A program made the position numbers and the translations under genes. From CAZUMW01 sp964621615 (GTDB taxonomy: Bacteria; Desulfobacterota; WTBG01; CAIYCZ01; CAIRTM01): DNA of 14,543 nucleotides. The stretch covers positions 1 through 14,543 of the forward strand of contig CAZUMW010000072.1 of NCBI GenBank assembly GCA_964621615.1, in the 5' to 3' direction. Each line of letters starts with the position of its first letter. Within the stretch, counting starts at the first letter, position 1. Below, piece by piece: positions 1 through 5,380 of the stretch. The notes under the pieces were generated by a model. The model saw only the letters and a program-made list of their open reading frames with translations, was not told where the DNA came from and did not search any database.

Positions 1-113
1 GATGACGGTTTGTGCTGAACTGTTGACCGTTTTGTCATTGCCCAGCTCCGTCCGGCCAATCCAGTACTATTTTTCAGTATCAACATGCACACAAAATCAT
101 GAGAATCCCGCAT
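1..113 (-). CDS. Possible 5' part of an unidentified ORF running off the left edge
   Basis: An ATG at 111-113 on the minus strand opens a frame that stays open to the window edge (37 codons, beginning MRDSHDFVCM). I do not recognise the protein. There is no convincing Shine-Dalgarno sequence: a GGAGG lies about 20 nt upstream, which is too far. The opposite strand is also open over part of this stretch, so coding is uncertain. It would lie downstream of cobU on the same strand, beyond the cobU terminator. It could equally be the edge of a mobile element or plain intergenic DNA. Confidence 0.2.
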   Translation of the reverse strand, partial: MRDSHDFVCMLILKNSTGLAGRSWAMTKRSTVQHKPS

Positions 114-131
114 AGGTCAAACTCTGTGAGT

Positions 132-150
132 CCTCCGGCCGAGCCGGTGG
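132..150. repeat. GC-rich hairpin
   Basis: CCTCCGGC (132-139) and GCCGGTGG (143-150 approx.) form a stem with one mismatch around a short cga loop. There is no T-run on either side, so it is not a typical terminator. It lies about 20 nt upstream of the possible minus-strand start at 113 and could belong to a mobile-element end or a leader. Function unknown. Confidence 0.35.
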
Positions 151-166
151 TTTACCTGTGATTGTT

Positions 167-190
167 AAAAGCCGGGCTCTTTGAGACCGG
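167..190 (-). terminator. Rho-independent terminator of cobU
   Basis: Read on the minus strand, CCGG-T-CTC, an AAA loop and GAG-C-CCGG form a seven-pair stem with one internal mismatch, followed by GC and TTTT. It starts only about 4 nt past the cobU stop codon, where an intrinsic terminator for this leftward gene is expected. The short T-run makes it moderate rather than strong. Confidence 0.5.
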
Positions 191-194
191 ACGT

Positions 195-719
195 TTACTT
201 AATCTGCCAGGCAATGCCGGCAATCATACAGTATACCGCATCCGCCTCTGCGGCAACAGAGCGGTTAATAGCACCCAGCAGTTTCTGATAACGGCGGGCG
301 AGGCTCTCAGCCGGTATAAGCCCCATTGATACTTCATTTGTCACAATGACACATCGTGCCGTCACTGCAGAAAGCGAGACAACAAACTGCTCAAAGCGAG
401 TCTGAACCGCGTCATCATCCAAATTGTATAAGGTCATAAGGTTTGACACCCACATGGTAAGGCAGTCAACCACAACACAGTCATATGCGGCACCAATACC
501 ACGAAGGCGTGCCCCCGGATCATACGGCTCCTCATAGGTCTCCCACCCCGGACCGCGCTCCTGTTTATGCCTGGCAATTTTTGTTTCCATCTCTGCATCA
601 CCCGGGGTCGCCGTGGCGATAAAAGCCCGCCTGCAGCCTGTGCTGCCGGCGCACTGAAGCGCATGCACGCTTTTGCCGCTTTTCACGCCTCCGGTAATAA
701 GAATGATTTCTCTGTTCAT
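195..719 (-). CDS. cobU: Adenosylcobinamide kinase / adenosylcobinamide-phosphate guanylyltransferase
   Basis: This cytoplasmic bifunctional enzyme of the cobalamin nucleotide-loop pathway phosphorylates adenosylcobinamide and then transfers GMP to give adenosylcobinamide-GDP for CobS. The 174-residue product matches the family length (the Salmonella enzyme is about 180). It shows the P-loop GGVKSGKS (residues 10-17), the KIARHK segment whose His51 aligns with the guanylylated His of Salmonella CobU, the VTNEVSMGLIP motif, and the family-typical end GIAWQIK. The frame is open further upstream, but the ATG at 719 is chosen because GAGGAAG lies about 7 nt before it and the P-loop then sits at the normal distance from the N-terminus. 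No other cob genes are visible, so it may be a salvage gene or the edge of a larger cluster. No cobalamin riboswitch was recognised upstream (720-946). Confidence 0.93.
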   Translation of the reverse strand: MNREIILITGGVKSGKSVHALQCAGSTGCRRAFIATATPGDAEMETKIARHKQERGPGWETYEEPYDPGARLRGIGAAYDCVVVDCLTMWVSNLMTLYNLDDDAVQTRFEQFVVSLSAVTARCVIVTNEVSMGLIPAESLARRYQKLLGAINRSVAAEADAVYCMIAGIAWQIK

Positions 720-906
720 ACAAAGCTTCCTCGCTGCCTTCAGATGACCGAACAAGCCAATACATTGTATAGCAGAGACGCTGTTTACACACAAACAGGG
801 AATATTCGGTATACGGCTTCCCGGATGCAAATGGATATGAAAACAGTTATAAATGGGGGGTTCCGAAGGTTCAGACTATTATTGTACTGATACGGGTTAA
901 CACCAT

Positions 907-938
907 AAAAAAAAGTTGAAACCCTCGCTATGAACTTT
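907..938 (-). terminator. Weak terminator after the MORN-repeat gene
   Basis: On the minus strand, AAAGTT (complement of 933-938) pairs with AACTTT (complement of 912-917) across a 15-nt loop, followed by eight T residues (complement of 907-914). It begins about 9 nt past the stop of the leftward MORN-repeat gene. The stem is short and A/T-rich, so termination may be partial. Nothing else recognisable was seen in the 227-nt gap between this gene and cobU. Confidence 0.35.
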
Positions 939-946
939 CCTGCACT

Positions 947-1813
947 TTACTCCGTATCGTCCTGAGGGTAATAAATGTTTTCAACAATTGACCCCTCGCT
1001 GTCATATGTTTTTCTGTTTACCCGCTCGCCGTCTTTATACATATCCACATAGCGCAATCGCCCGTATTCGTCATACGCTTTCAGCACTCCATGAAGCTCT
1101 CCGCTGCGGTAATCGGCTTCCTGCTTCAGCACCCCGCTTTCATAAAAAAGCTTTTCAGTACCGTTTTTTTTCCCGTCTTCATATATGCAAACCGTCTTTT
1201 TTCTGCCGTTGGGATAAAATTCTGTCGAGAGCCCGGCACGATTTCCCTGCATCACGCCGTAGCGTGCTTTCAGAGAGCCGTCTTCATAGTATACCAGTAC
1301 CGTGCCGTCCTCTTTTCCCTCTTTAATAGAGGTTATTTTTTTCAGCCTGCCGCTTTCATAATACGTTCGCGATTCACCGGCAGGCTTTCCATCACGGTAC
1401 CGCTGGGTTTTTATAAGCTCGCCGCCGGGTGAATACGTTTTCCGGACACCGGCAAGCTGCCCGTTTTCATAAAATTCCTCTACCTTCAGCGTCCCGCTTT
1501 CATAATACCTGGTGCTGACGCCGTGAAGCGTTCCCATCCGGTAATGCCGGCGCCAGAGAACCTTGCCGTTTTCGTAATATTCGGTGCTCTGCCCGTGCAG
1601 CTTTCCGTTTCGATACATGAACTCGCCGTGCAGCTGTCCTGACTCATAGTATCCCCTGCTCACACCGTTTAATTTTCCCCCGACATAATTGTACTCTGCC
1701 TGCAGCCTGCCGCTGGGGAAATACAGCTTTTGCACATCGGCAAGGACAGGCTCATAGGCGGCAAGTACAATAACAGCCGCAGCGGCAATGTATCGAGCGG
1801 TTCGTTTTCTCAT
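947..1813 (-). CDS. Exported MORN_2/YwqK-type repeat protein
   Basis: An exported protein of 288 residues with an N-terminal signal peptide (basic MRKRTAR, then an Ala/Val-rich hydrophobic stretch, likely cleaved near VLADVQ). Almost all of the rest is a tandem repeat of 24 residues, consensus roughly YYESGxLkxexxYxxGkxxGxxxx. I count ten full copies and a partial eleventh. These are MORN_2 repeats (PF07661), the same unit that gives many proteins the automatic name 'toxin-antitoxin system YwqK family antitoxin'; that name says little about function here. Such beta-hairpin repeat proteins are usually periplasmic or outer-membrane, with mostly unknown roles. A TTG four codons upstream (1825) is possible, but the ATG at 1813 gives a better signal peptide. 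No Shine-Dalgarno sequence is visible. The gene probably once followed maf directly (see the insertion element at 1829-2131). Confidence 0.85.
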   Translation of the reverse strand: MRKRTARYIAAAAVIVLAAYEPVLADVQKLYFPSGRLQAEYNYVGGKLNGVSRGYYESGQLHGEFMYRNGKLHGQSTEYYENGKVLWRRHYRMGTLHGVSTRYYESGTLKVEEFYENGQLAGVRKTYSPGGELIKTQRYRDGKPAGESRTYYESGRLKKITSIKEGKEDGTVLVYYEDGSLKARYGVMQGNRAGLSTEFYPNGRKKTVCIYEDGKKNGTEKLFYESGVLKQEADYRSGELHGVLKAYDEYGRLRYVDMYKDGERVNRKTYDSEGSIVENIYYPQDDTE

Positions 1814-1843
1814 AATACACTGCAAAAAGCTAACGCATCAAAC

Positions 1844-1912
1844 GTGTCCACAATAAATGAAAGCATTGAGCAAAAGCCGGTTCGGGCGGGCCTCTGCGCA
1901 GCCGCCGCAAAA
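1844..1912 (+). repeat. Left arm of long imperfect inverted repeat
   Basis: Contains GTGTCCACAATAA (1844-1856), about 17 nt of spacer, then a 39-nt GC-rich block starting AAGCCGGTTCGGGCGGG at 1874. It pairs with 2060-2117 in inverted orientation. The main difference is about 10-11 nt of extra spacer in this copy. Confidence 0.7.
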
Positions 1913-2059
1913 TAAAACCTCACTTCATGGACGGCCCGATGCTGCTAAGGGTAACTACGCAGCAGGCATTGTGCAGGGATTTTCCGGGGCAGCACCGTCC
2001 TCCGGGCCGTGTGTGTACTGAAATATAACGGCACATGCCGTTCCATAACCTTTTGAACG

Positions 2060-2117
2060 TGTTGCGGGGGCTTTGCCGAGCCCCGCCCGAAACGGCTTCG
2101 TACATTATTTTGGACAC
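2060..2117 (-). repeat. Right arm of long imperfect inverted repeat
   Basis: Inverted copy of 1844-1912. On the minus strand it reads GTGTCCAAAATAA and then a 39-nt block starting AAGCCGTTTCGGGCGGG. It has its own small hairpin, GGGGCT (2067-2072) with AGCCCC (2079-2084). It lies just past the maf stop but lacks a T-run on either strand, so it is not an ordinary terminator. Confidence 0.7.
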
Positions 2118-2122
2118 TACTG

Positions 2123-2719
2123 CTAACGCATATACTGAAATAGCGACACATTTCTATTTAATAGCATTTCTTCAAGCTTTGCAACCGGAAAACCGACCAC
2201 ATTGTAGTAGCAGCCCTGAATACGCTCAACCACAAGCGCCCCGAGCCCCTGGATTGCATACGCGCCGGCCTTGTCCAGAGGCTCGATACGCAAAAGATAC
2301 GCATCGATTTCAGCCTCTGTCAGATCCCTGAACCGGACCGCGGTTTTTTCATACGCCTGCTGAGCCCTGCCGTTTGCTGCATCGATAACACACAGCCCTG
2401 TATACACAGCATGCGTCCTGCCCTTGAGCATGGCTATATAGCGCCGCGCATCATCAAAGTCGGCGGGCTTCCCCAAAACCCTGCCCCGGTACACCACCAC
2501 CGTATCCGCACCGATAATGATTGCGCCCGGTCTGGACCGCGCAACCGATTCAGCTTTGCCACGCGCATTGTGCATAACATAATCCCGGGGCTTCTGTCCG
2601 TCTTCACGCGCCGGTTCATTAAAGCTGCCTGGCTCCTGCGAAAATGCGATTCCCAGTGCGGTAAGCAGCTCAGCTCTTCGCGGCGATGCCGATGCAAGTA
2701 TGAGTTTTTTGTTTTGCAT
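2123..2719 (-). CDS. maf: Maf-family nucleoside triphosphate pyrophosphatase (dTTP/UTP type)
   Basis: A cytoplasmic house-cleaning enzyme that hydrolyses non-canonical or excess nucleoside triphosphates (dTTP, UTP and modified forms) to monophosphate and PPi. It has 198 residues, normal for the family. It carries the N-terminal SASPRR motif (residues 10-15), GADTVV (70-75) with the catalytic Asp72, GKP after it, DKAGAYAIQG (149-158) and NVVGFPV (173-179). The DKAGAYxxQG and NVVGxP combination is typical of the YhdE-like (dTTP/UTP) branch rather than the YceF branch. The ATG at 2719 is supported by AGGA 7 nt upstream. The stop codon lies inside the 10-bp direct repeat of the neighbouring insertion-like element, which may have removed or replaced sequence just after the gene. 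Confidence 0.93.
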   Translation of the reverse strand: MQNKKLILASASPRRAELLTALGIAFSQEPGSFNEPAREDGQKPRDYVMHNARGKAESVARSRPGAIIIGADTVVVYRGRVLGKPADFDDARRYIAMLKGRTHAVYTGLCVIDAANGRAQQAYEKTAVRFRDLTEAEIDAYLLRIEPLDKAGAYAIQGLGALVVERIQGCYYNVVGFPVAKLEEMLLNRNVSLFQYMR

Positions 2720-2921
2720 AAAAGCATCCTAAAATAGGTATATTTTATTAAAAAACCAACAACATGCTTCGTTGTAAACTATGCTTTGATCAGATAATCA
2801 GCTGTAAACGATATACAATGCCGTGCGCGAGCACAAGGAGTTTTTATTCGGCGTCCACACGGATTGTGCATATTATTTACAGAAAAAGAACAAAGCATCC
2901 GTATAAAATTTCTATAAGTAG

Positions 2922-2950
2922 TTGAAAAAAATAATAACATCACATATAGT
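2922..2950 (+). promoter_or_regulatory. Sigma70-type promoter for the PilZ-RsbRD pair
   Basis: TTGAAA (2922-2927) and TATAGT (2945-2950) are separated by exactly 17 nt in an A/T-rich stretch, 35 nt before the ATG of the rightward PilZ gene. The 266-nt divergent gap 2720-2985 also carries two copies of TGTAAAC (2773-2779 and 2803-2809), 30 bp apart, which could be a binding site; no clear leftward promoter for maf was found. Confidence 0.55.
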
Positions 2951-2985
2951 GTAAAAGAAATTAAAACCGGTTAGGGAGACCTGTT

Positions 2986-3333
2986 ATGGGGGCAGAAAAA
3001 AGAAAACAAAAGCGCCGTCATTTGATCTACTATTTAACCGTAATCGATAGGGAAACAAACAATGTTATAGGGTATCTCGTGGACATCACCACCAAGGGCA
3101 TTATGCTTATGAGCGACAATGCCCTGCAGCCCGGCACCGTTCTGCACCTGAAAATCATGCTGCAGACGGAAATGAGCGACAAGGAATATCTTCATTTTGA
3201 TGCGCGGGTCATTTGGAGCAAGCAAAGCATCAACGGCAATTCCTATGACACCGGCCTTGAGCTGTTAAACGTAAAGCCGGAGGATTTTCGGGAAATAGAA
3301 ACGGTTATCGATGAACTAGGCTTCAACGACTAG
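2986..3333 (+). CDS. PilZ domain protein (probable c-di-GMP effector)
   Basis: A small cytoplasmic protein of 115 residues, essentially a single PilZ domain. The c-di-GMP-binding signatures are recognisable: RxxxR as RKQKR (residues 6-10) and D/NxSxxG as DITTKG (33-38, with Thr for Ser). A beta-barrel pattern follows, including the DARVIW and YDTGLELL strands. PilZ proteins bind cyclic di-GMP and relay it to motility, exopolysaccharide or transcription targets; the target here is unknown. AGGGAG lies 7 nt before the ATG, behind a good promoter. The next gene starts 16 nt downstream, so the two are co-transcribed. The Thr substitution and the basic cluster around the RxxxR motif leave binding unproven. 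Confidence 0.82.
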   Translation: MGAEKRKQKRRHLIYYLTVIDRETNNVIGYLVDITTKGIMLMSDNALQPGTVLHLKIMLQTEMSDKEYLHFDARVIWSKQSINGNSYDTGLELLNVKPEDFREIETVIDELGFND

Positions 3334-3349
3334 CGCACAGGAGGACTTC

Positions 3350-3898
3350 ATGATTAGCAGAAAGCTGACGGATCTCATACGGAGCAATACCGGCAATTTG
3401 ACACAGGAGTGGGTTAAGCGGGTCAAGCAGTCGCCGAACATGAAAGCGTACGGAAAGCTGTCCGAGCAGGAGCTGGCAAAAAGAAACAGGCGTTTTTTTG
3501 AAAATCTCGTTCAGTGGCTGGACGAGGGCGCATCGCACGGATCTATAAAAACATACTTTACCCGAATCGGGCGTGAGCGCTTTCATGAACCGATTCCTCT
3601 GGAGGAAGTAAATTTTTCCGTCATTATTGCCAAAAAAGTGCTGTGGGATTTTATCTTATCCGAAAATCTGCTTTCAAGCGCCCTGGAAATATATCAGGCG
3701 CTTGAGATGCTTACGATGATTTACAACTTTTTTGATTTCGGCTTTCTGCACATCGGCAGAGAGTACTATGAGGAGCTCTACGATACGCTCGACAAGCTTC
3801 CCAATGTCAACGCGGCAGAGGTTCTGCCCGCGCGGGCGGGCATCAGCGACAAAGAGCTTGAATCCCTTTTCGGCATACGTCTGAAAATGAAAACGTGA
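3350..3898 (+). CDS. RsbRD N-terminal-type sensor domain protein
   Basis: A soluble, mostly helical protein of 182 residues with no signal peptide. The first ~130 residues resemble the RsbRD_N domain (PF14361): an opening helix with a TQEWVKRVKQSP segment, LSEQELAKR, a WLDEG segment, then several amphipathic helices rich in aromatic and acidic residues. In other proteins this domain sits in front of STAS, kinase or other output domains and acts as a globin-like or stress-sensing input module; here it stands alone. AGGAGG lies 5 nt before the ATG. It follows the PilZ gene by 16 nt, suggesting a joint role in signalling. The last 40 residues (from NVNAAEVLPARAG) are a tail ending in a short helix (ISDKELESLFGI). 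Family assignment is by pattern only. Confidence 0.65.
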   Translation: MISRKLTDLIRSNTGNLTQEWVKRVKQSPNMKAYGKLSEQELAKRNRRFFENLVQWLDEGASHGSIKTYFTRIGRERFHEPIPLEEVNFSVIIAKKVLWDFILSENLLSSALEIYQALEMLTMIYNFFDFGFLHIGREYYEELYDTLDKLPNVNAAEVLPARAGISDKELESLFGIRLKMKT

Positions 3899-3926
3899 AG
3901 TTCCGGCAGTTTCTGATATGTTAATG

Positions 3927-3959
3927 AAAAAGCATATTCTCTTATGAATATGCTTTTTT
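3927..3959 (+). terminator. Strong rho-independent terminator
   Basis: A perfect 13-bp stem, AAAAAGCATATTC (3927-3939) with GAATATGCTTTTT (3946-3958), has a 6-nt loop and ends in a T-run. It closes the PilZ-RsbRD transcription unit 28 nt after the stop codon. Because of the A-run on the other side it could also work leftward, but no leftward gene ends there. Confidence 0.85.
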
Positions 3960-3980
3960 CGTTGTACAAATGTATATTTC

Positions 3981-4793
3981 ATGAAAAAGCTATACACAGA
4001 AAAAGGGGACTTTTCTAACAATTGTCCGTATATTCGTTCGGGGTCCGGACCGCACAGGCTTGCTGTGTTTCCGCATATCCGCGACACCCTGGAGGACATT
4101 ACCGCTGCCGGGTGGCCCCTCAGATGGCTGAAGCGGTTCTCGATGCCGGATTTTACCGTATATATCGTCGGCCGGCGCCGGCACATCCCCGCCGGATACA
4201 CAACTGCTGATATGGCCCGAGACTATGCCGACATTCTGACAAATCACCTCGGGCCCGCGCACGTACTTGGCATATCACTCGGGGGCCTGTGCGCTCAGCA
4301 TCTTGCGCTCAGCTGTCCGGAACGTGTTCTGTCTTTGACGCTTGGGGTGTCAGCTCACAGAATCAGCACCGATCAGCAGGCATATCTTAATCACTGGGTC
4401 GAGCTGGCCAGGCAGAATGCTTGGGAAACAATATATCTCGAGCTTGCCCGCCTTATGCATTCGGGCCTGACACAGGATAACGAAAACGATGTTCTTGCCT
4501 TTCTGGCACCCGCGATGAAGCGCATACCCGACTGCCCTGACACTTTCATCCATTCAGTGCAGGCTTCCATGTCTCACGATACGTCATCAGCGCTGCATAA
4601 TCTGCAGATGCCTGTTTTATTGATCGGCGGCACCCGCGACAGGCTGTTCCCCGAACATATCATGAGACAGGCAGCACGCCTGGTACAAAATGCCCGGCTC
4701 CACCTGATACCGGATACCGGCCACGGAGCGTTTGATGAACAGAAGCGTCAATTTGACACCGCCGTAAAACAATTTATCTGGTCGAAAATATGA
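3981..4793 (+). CDS. Alpha/beta hydrolase
   Basis: A soluble alpha/beta-hydrolase-fold enzyme of 270 residues, substrate unknown. The catalytic triad is visible: Ser99 in the nucleophile elbow GISLGG (97-102), Asp220 in GGTRDRLFP, and His248 in DTGHGAF. The usual N-terminal oxyanion HG motif is replaced by AVFPHI (28-33), so this end is divergent. A helical cap of about 90 residues (125-205) sits between the Ser strand and the Asp strand, as in MenH/esterase-like members. The ATG at 3981 is the only possible start: an in-frame stop lies at 3945 and no other start codon lies between. It has no Shine-Dalgarno sequence and begins only 22 nt after a strong terminator, so its promoter is unclear. 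Its stop overlaps the next start (ATGA), linking it to the CULT-domain protein. Confidence 0.85.
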   Translation: MKKLYTEKGDFSNNCPYIRSGSGPHRLAVFPHIRDTLEDITAAGWPLRWLKRFSMPDFTVYIVGRRRHIPAGYTTADMARDYADILTNHLGPAHVLGISLGGLCAQHLALSCPERVLSLTLGVSAHRISTDQQAYLNHWVELARQNAWETIYLELARLMHSGLTQDNENDVLAFLAPAMKRIPDCPDTFIHSVQASMSHDTSSALHNLQMPVLLIGGTRDRLFPEHIMRQAARLVQNARLHLIPDTGHGAFDEQKRQFDTAVKQFIWSKI

Positions 4794-5365
4794 ACGAACG
4801 GCACTGCATACTGCAGCGGAGAACGTGCAGCGTGCAAAGCACCGGCGGCGGCTTCGCTTTCCCCAACACCGATCCTTTTATCAGCCCCGGCGCTCATCAG
4901 TTGACATACTCCCTGGCACCCGCCTGCTCCGGGATACATACCGGCATACAAATTCGCGAGGATAGCAAGCGCCCCCCGGGGGGCGGCCCGGCAGACCAGC
5001 CCTGCGATGAAACCGAATCCATAACACAGGAAAAGGATCCCGGATGGAAAGAGGTGCTTCTGTGCAGAACCTGCAGAAAAATCATAACAAGCCCGGCAGA
5101 GCGGATATCTGTGCAGGGATCGCATCAGCACACCTGTGCAAATCCGGCCGGCATACTTTTTCAGCTCGGCTGTTTCCGCAAAGCTGCGGGGTGCAGCTAT
5201 ACCGGCCCCCCCACAGAAGAATTCACCTGGTTTAAAGGATATATGTGGCGAATCGCTGTGTGCAGCAGCTGCCTTACGCATCTGGGGTGGCTTTTTTCAT
5301 CCGGAGATGAACGCTTTCACGGCTTTGTGCTGAACAGGCTTATTTCAGGGGAAACACAACGCTGA
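4790..5365 (+). CDS. CULT-domain (cereblon-like) protein
   Basis: The C-terminal half (about residues 88-188 of 191) is a CULT domain, the fold of the thalidomide-binding part of human cereblon, also known as single-domain bacterial proteins such as Magnetospirillum MsCI4. Zinc ligands are Cys92 and Cys95 (CRTC) and Cys158 and Cys161 (CSSC). The aromatic cage is Trp147, Trp153 and Trp167, with spacing 6 and 14 identical to human Trp380/386/400, and the stretch EFTWFKGYMWRIAVC is close to MsCI4. CULT domains bind cyclic imides, hydantoins and pyrimidine nucleosides; the bacterial role is unknown. Residues 1-87 are Gly/Pro-rich with no recognised domain, and their DNA holds a 14-bp G/C palindrome (4971-4984). 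The ATG overlaps the hydrolase stop, indicating translational coupling. A later non-ATG start such as the GTG at 5054 cannot be excluded. It is convergent with the next gene, 15 nt apart. Confidence 0.88.
   Translation: MNERHCILQRRTCSVQSTGGGFAFPNTDPFISPGAHQLTYSLAPACSGIHTGIQIREDSKRPPGGGPADQPCDETESITQEKDPGWKEVLLCRTCRKIITSPAERISVQGSHQHTCANPAGILFQLGCFRKAAGCSYTGPPTEEFTWFKGYMWRIAVCSSCLTHLGWLFSSGDERFHGFVLNRLISGETQR
4971..4984. repeat. Perfect 14-bp G/C palindrome
   Basis: GCCCCCCGGGGGGC reads the same on both strands, followed by another GC-rich stretch (GGCCCGG). It falls in the unrecognised N-terminal part of the CULT-domain reading frame and encodes Pro-Pro-Gly-Gly-Gly. It may be an operator, a structure-forming site or chance. 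Confidence 0.5.
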
Positions 5366-5380
5366 GAAAGCGAGGAGGTT

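Larger units (their letters stand above)
1829..2131. mobile_element. MITE-like insertion element with 10-bp direct repeats
   Basis: This 309-bp gap without a gene (1814-2122) is structured. The perfect direct repeat GCTAACGCAT occurs at 1829-1838 and 2122-2131. Just inside are inverted arms: GTGTCCAxAATAA (1844-1856, and inverted at 2105-2117) and a 39-nt block (1874-1912 versus the complement of 2060-2098) with 32 of 39 positions identical. The centre holds a further inverted repeat, ACGGCCCG (1931-1938) with CGGGCCGT (2003-2010). The architecture fits a non-autonomous transposon (MITE) of about 283 bp with a 10-bp target duplication; no transposase fits inside. The right direct repeat contains the maf stop codon. 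Joining the flanks would put the repeat-protein ATG about 19 nt after that stop. A structured RNA or a REP/BIME-type element is the alternative. Confidence 0.6.

Noticed and set aside
720..946. Possible cobalamin riboswitch ahead of cobU
   Set aside because: None of the conserved B12-box or core elements could be found on the minus strand in this leader; the only structure is the weak terminator of the upstream gene.
947..1813. Annotation of the MORN_2 protein as a toxin-antitoxin antitoxin
   Set aside because: It has a signal peptide and no neighbouring toxin; the YwqK name reflects only the repeat family.
1920..2331. Small open frames on both strands over the region between maf and the repeat gene
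   Set aside because: They overlap inverted repeats and maf, lack start signals and resemble nothing; the repeat structure explains the open frames.
2818..2925. Short open frame (35 codons, ATG at 2818) in the divergent gap before the PilZ gene
   Set aside because: No ribosome-binding site before the ATG, composition like intergenic DNA, and it ends inside the promoter region.
3674..4201. 175-codon minus-strand open frame across the terminator
   Set aside because: It crosses a perfect terminator hairpin and lies antisense to the RsbRD-type and hydrolase genes; no family resemblance.
4748..5281. 177-codon open frame on the minus strand opposite the hydrolase end and the CULT gene
   Set aside because: The plus strand here encodes the CULT domain with conserved Cys and Trp residues at the exact family spacing; the minus frame is a GC-driven shadow with no recognisable motifs.
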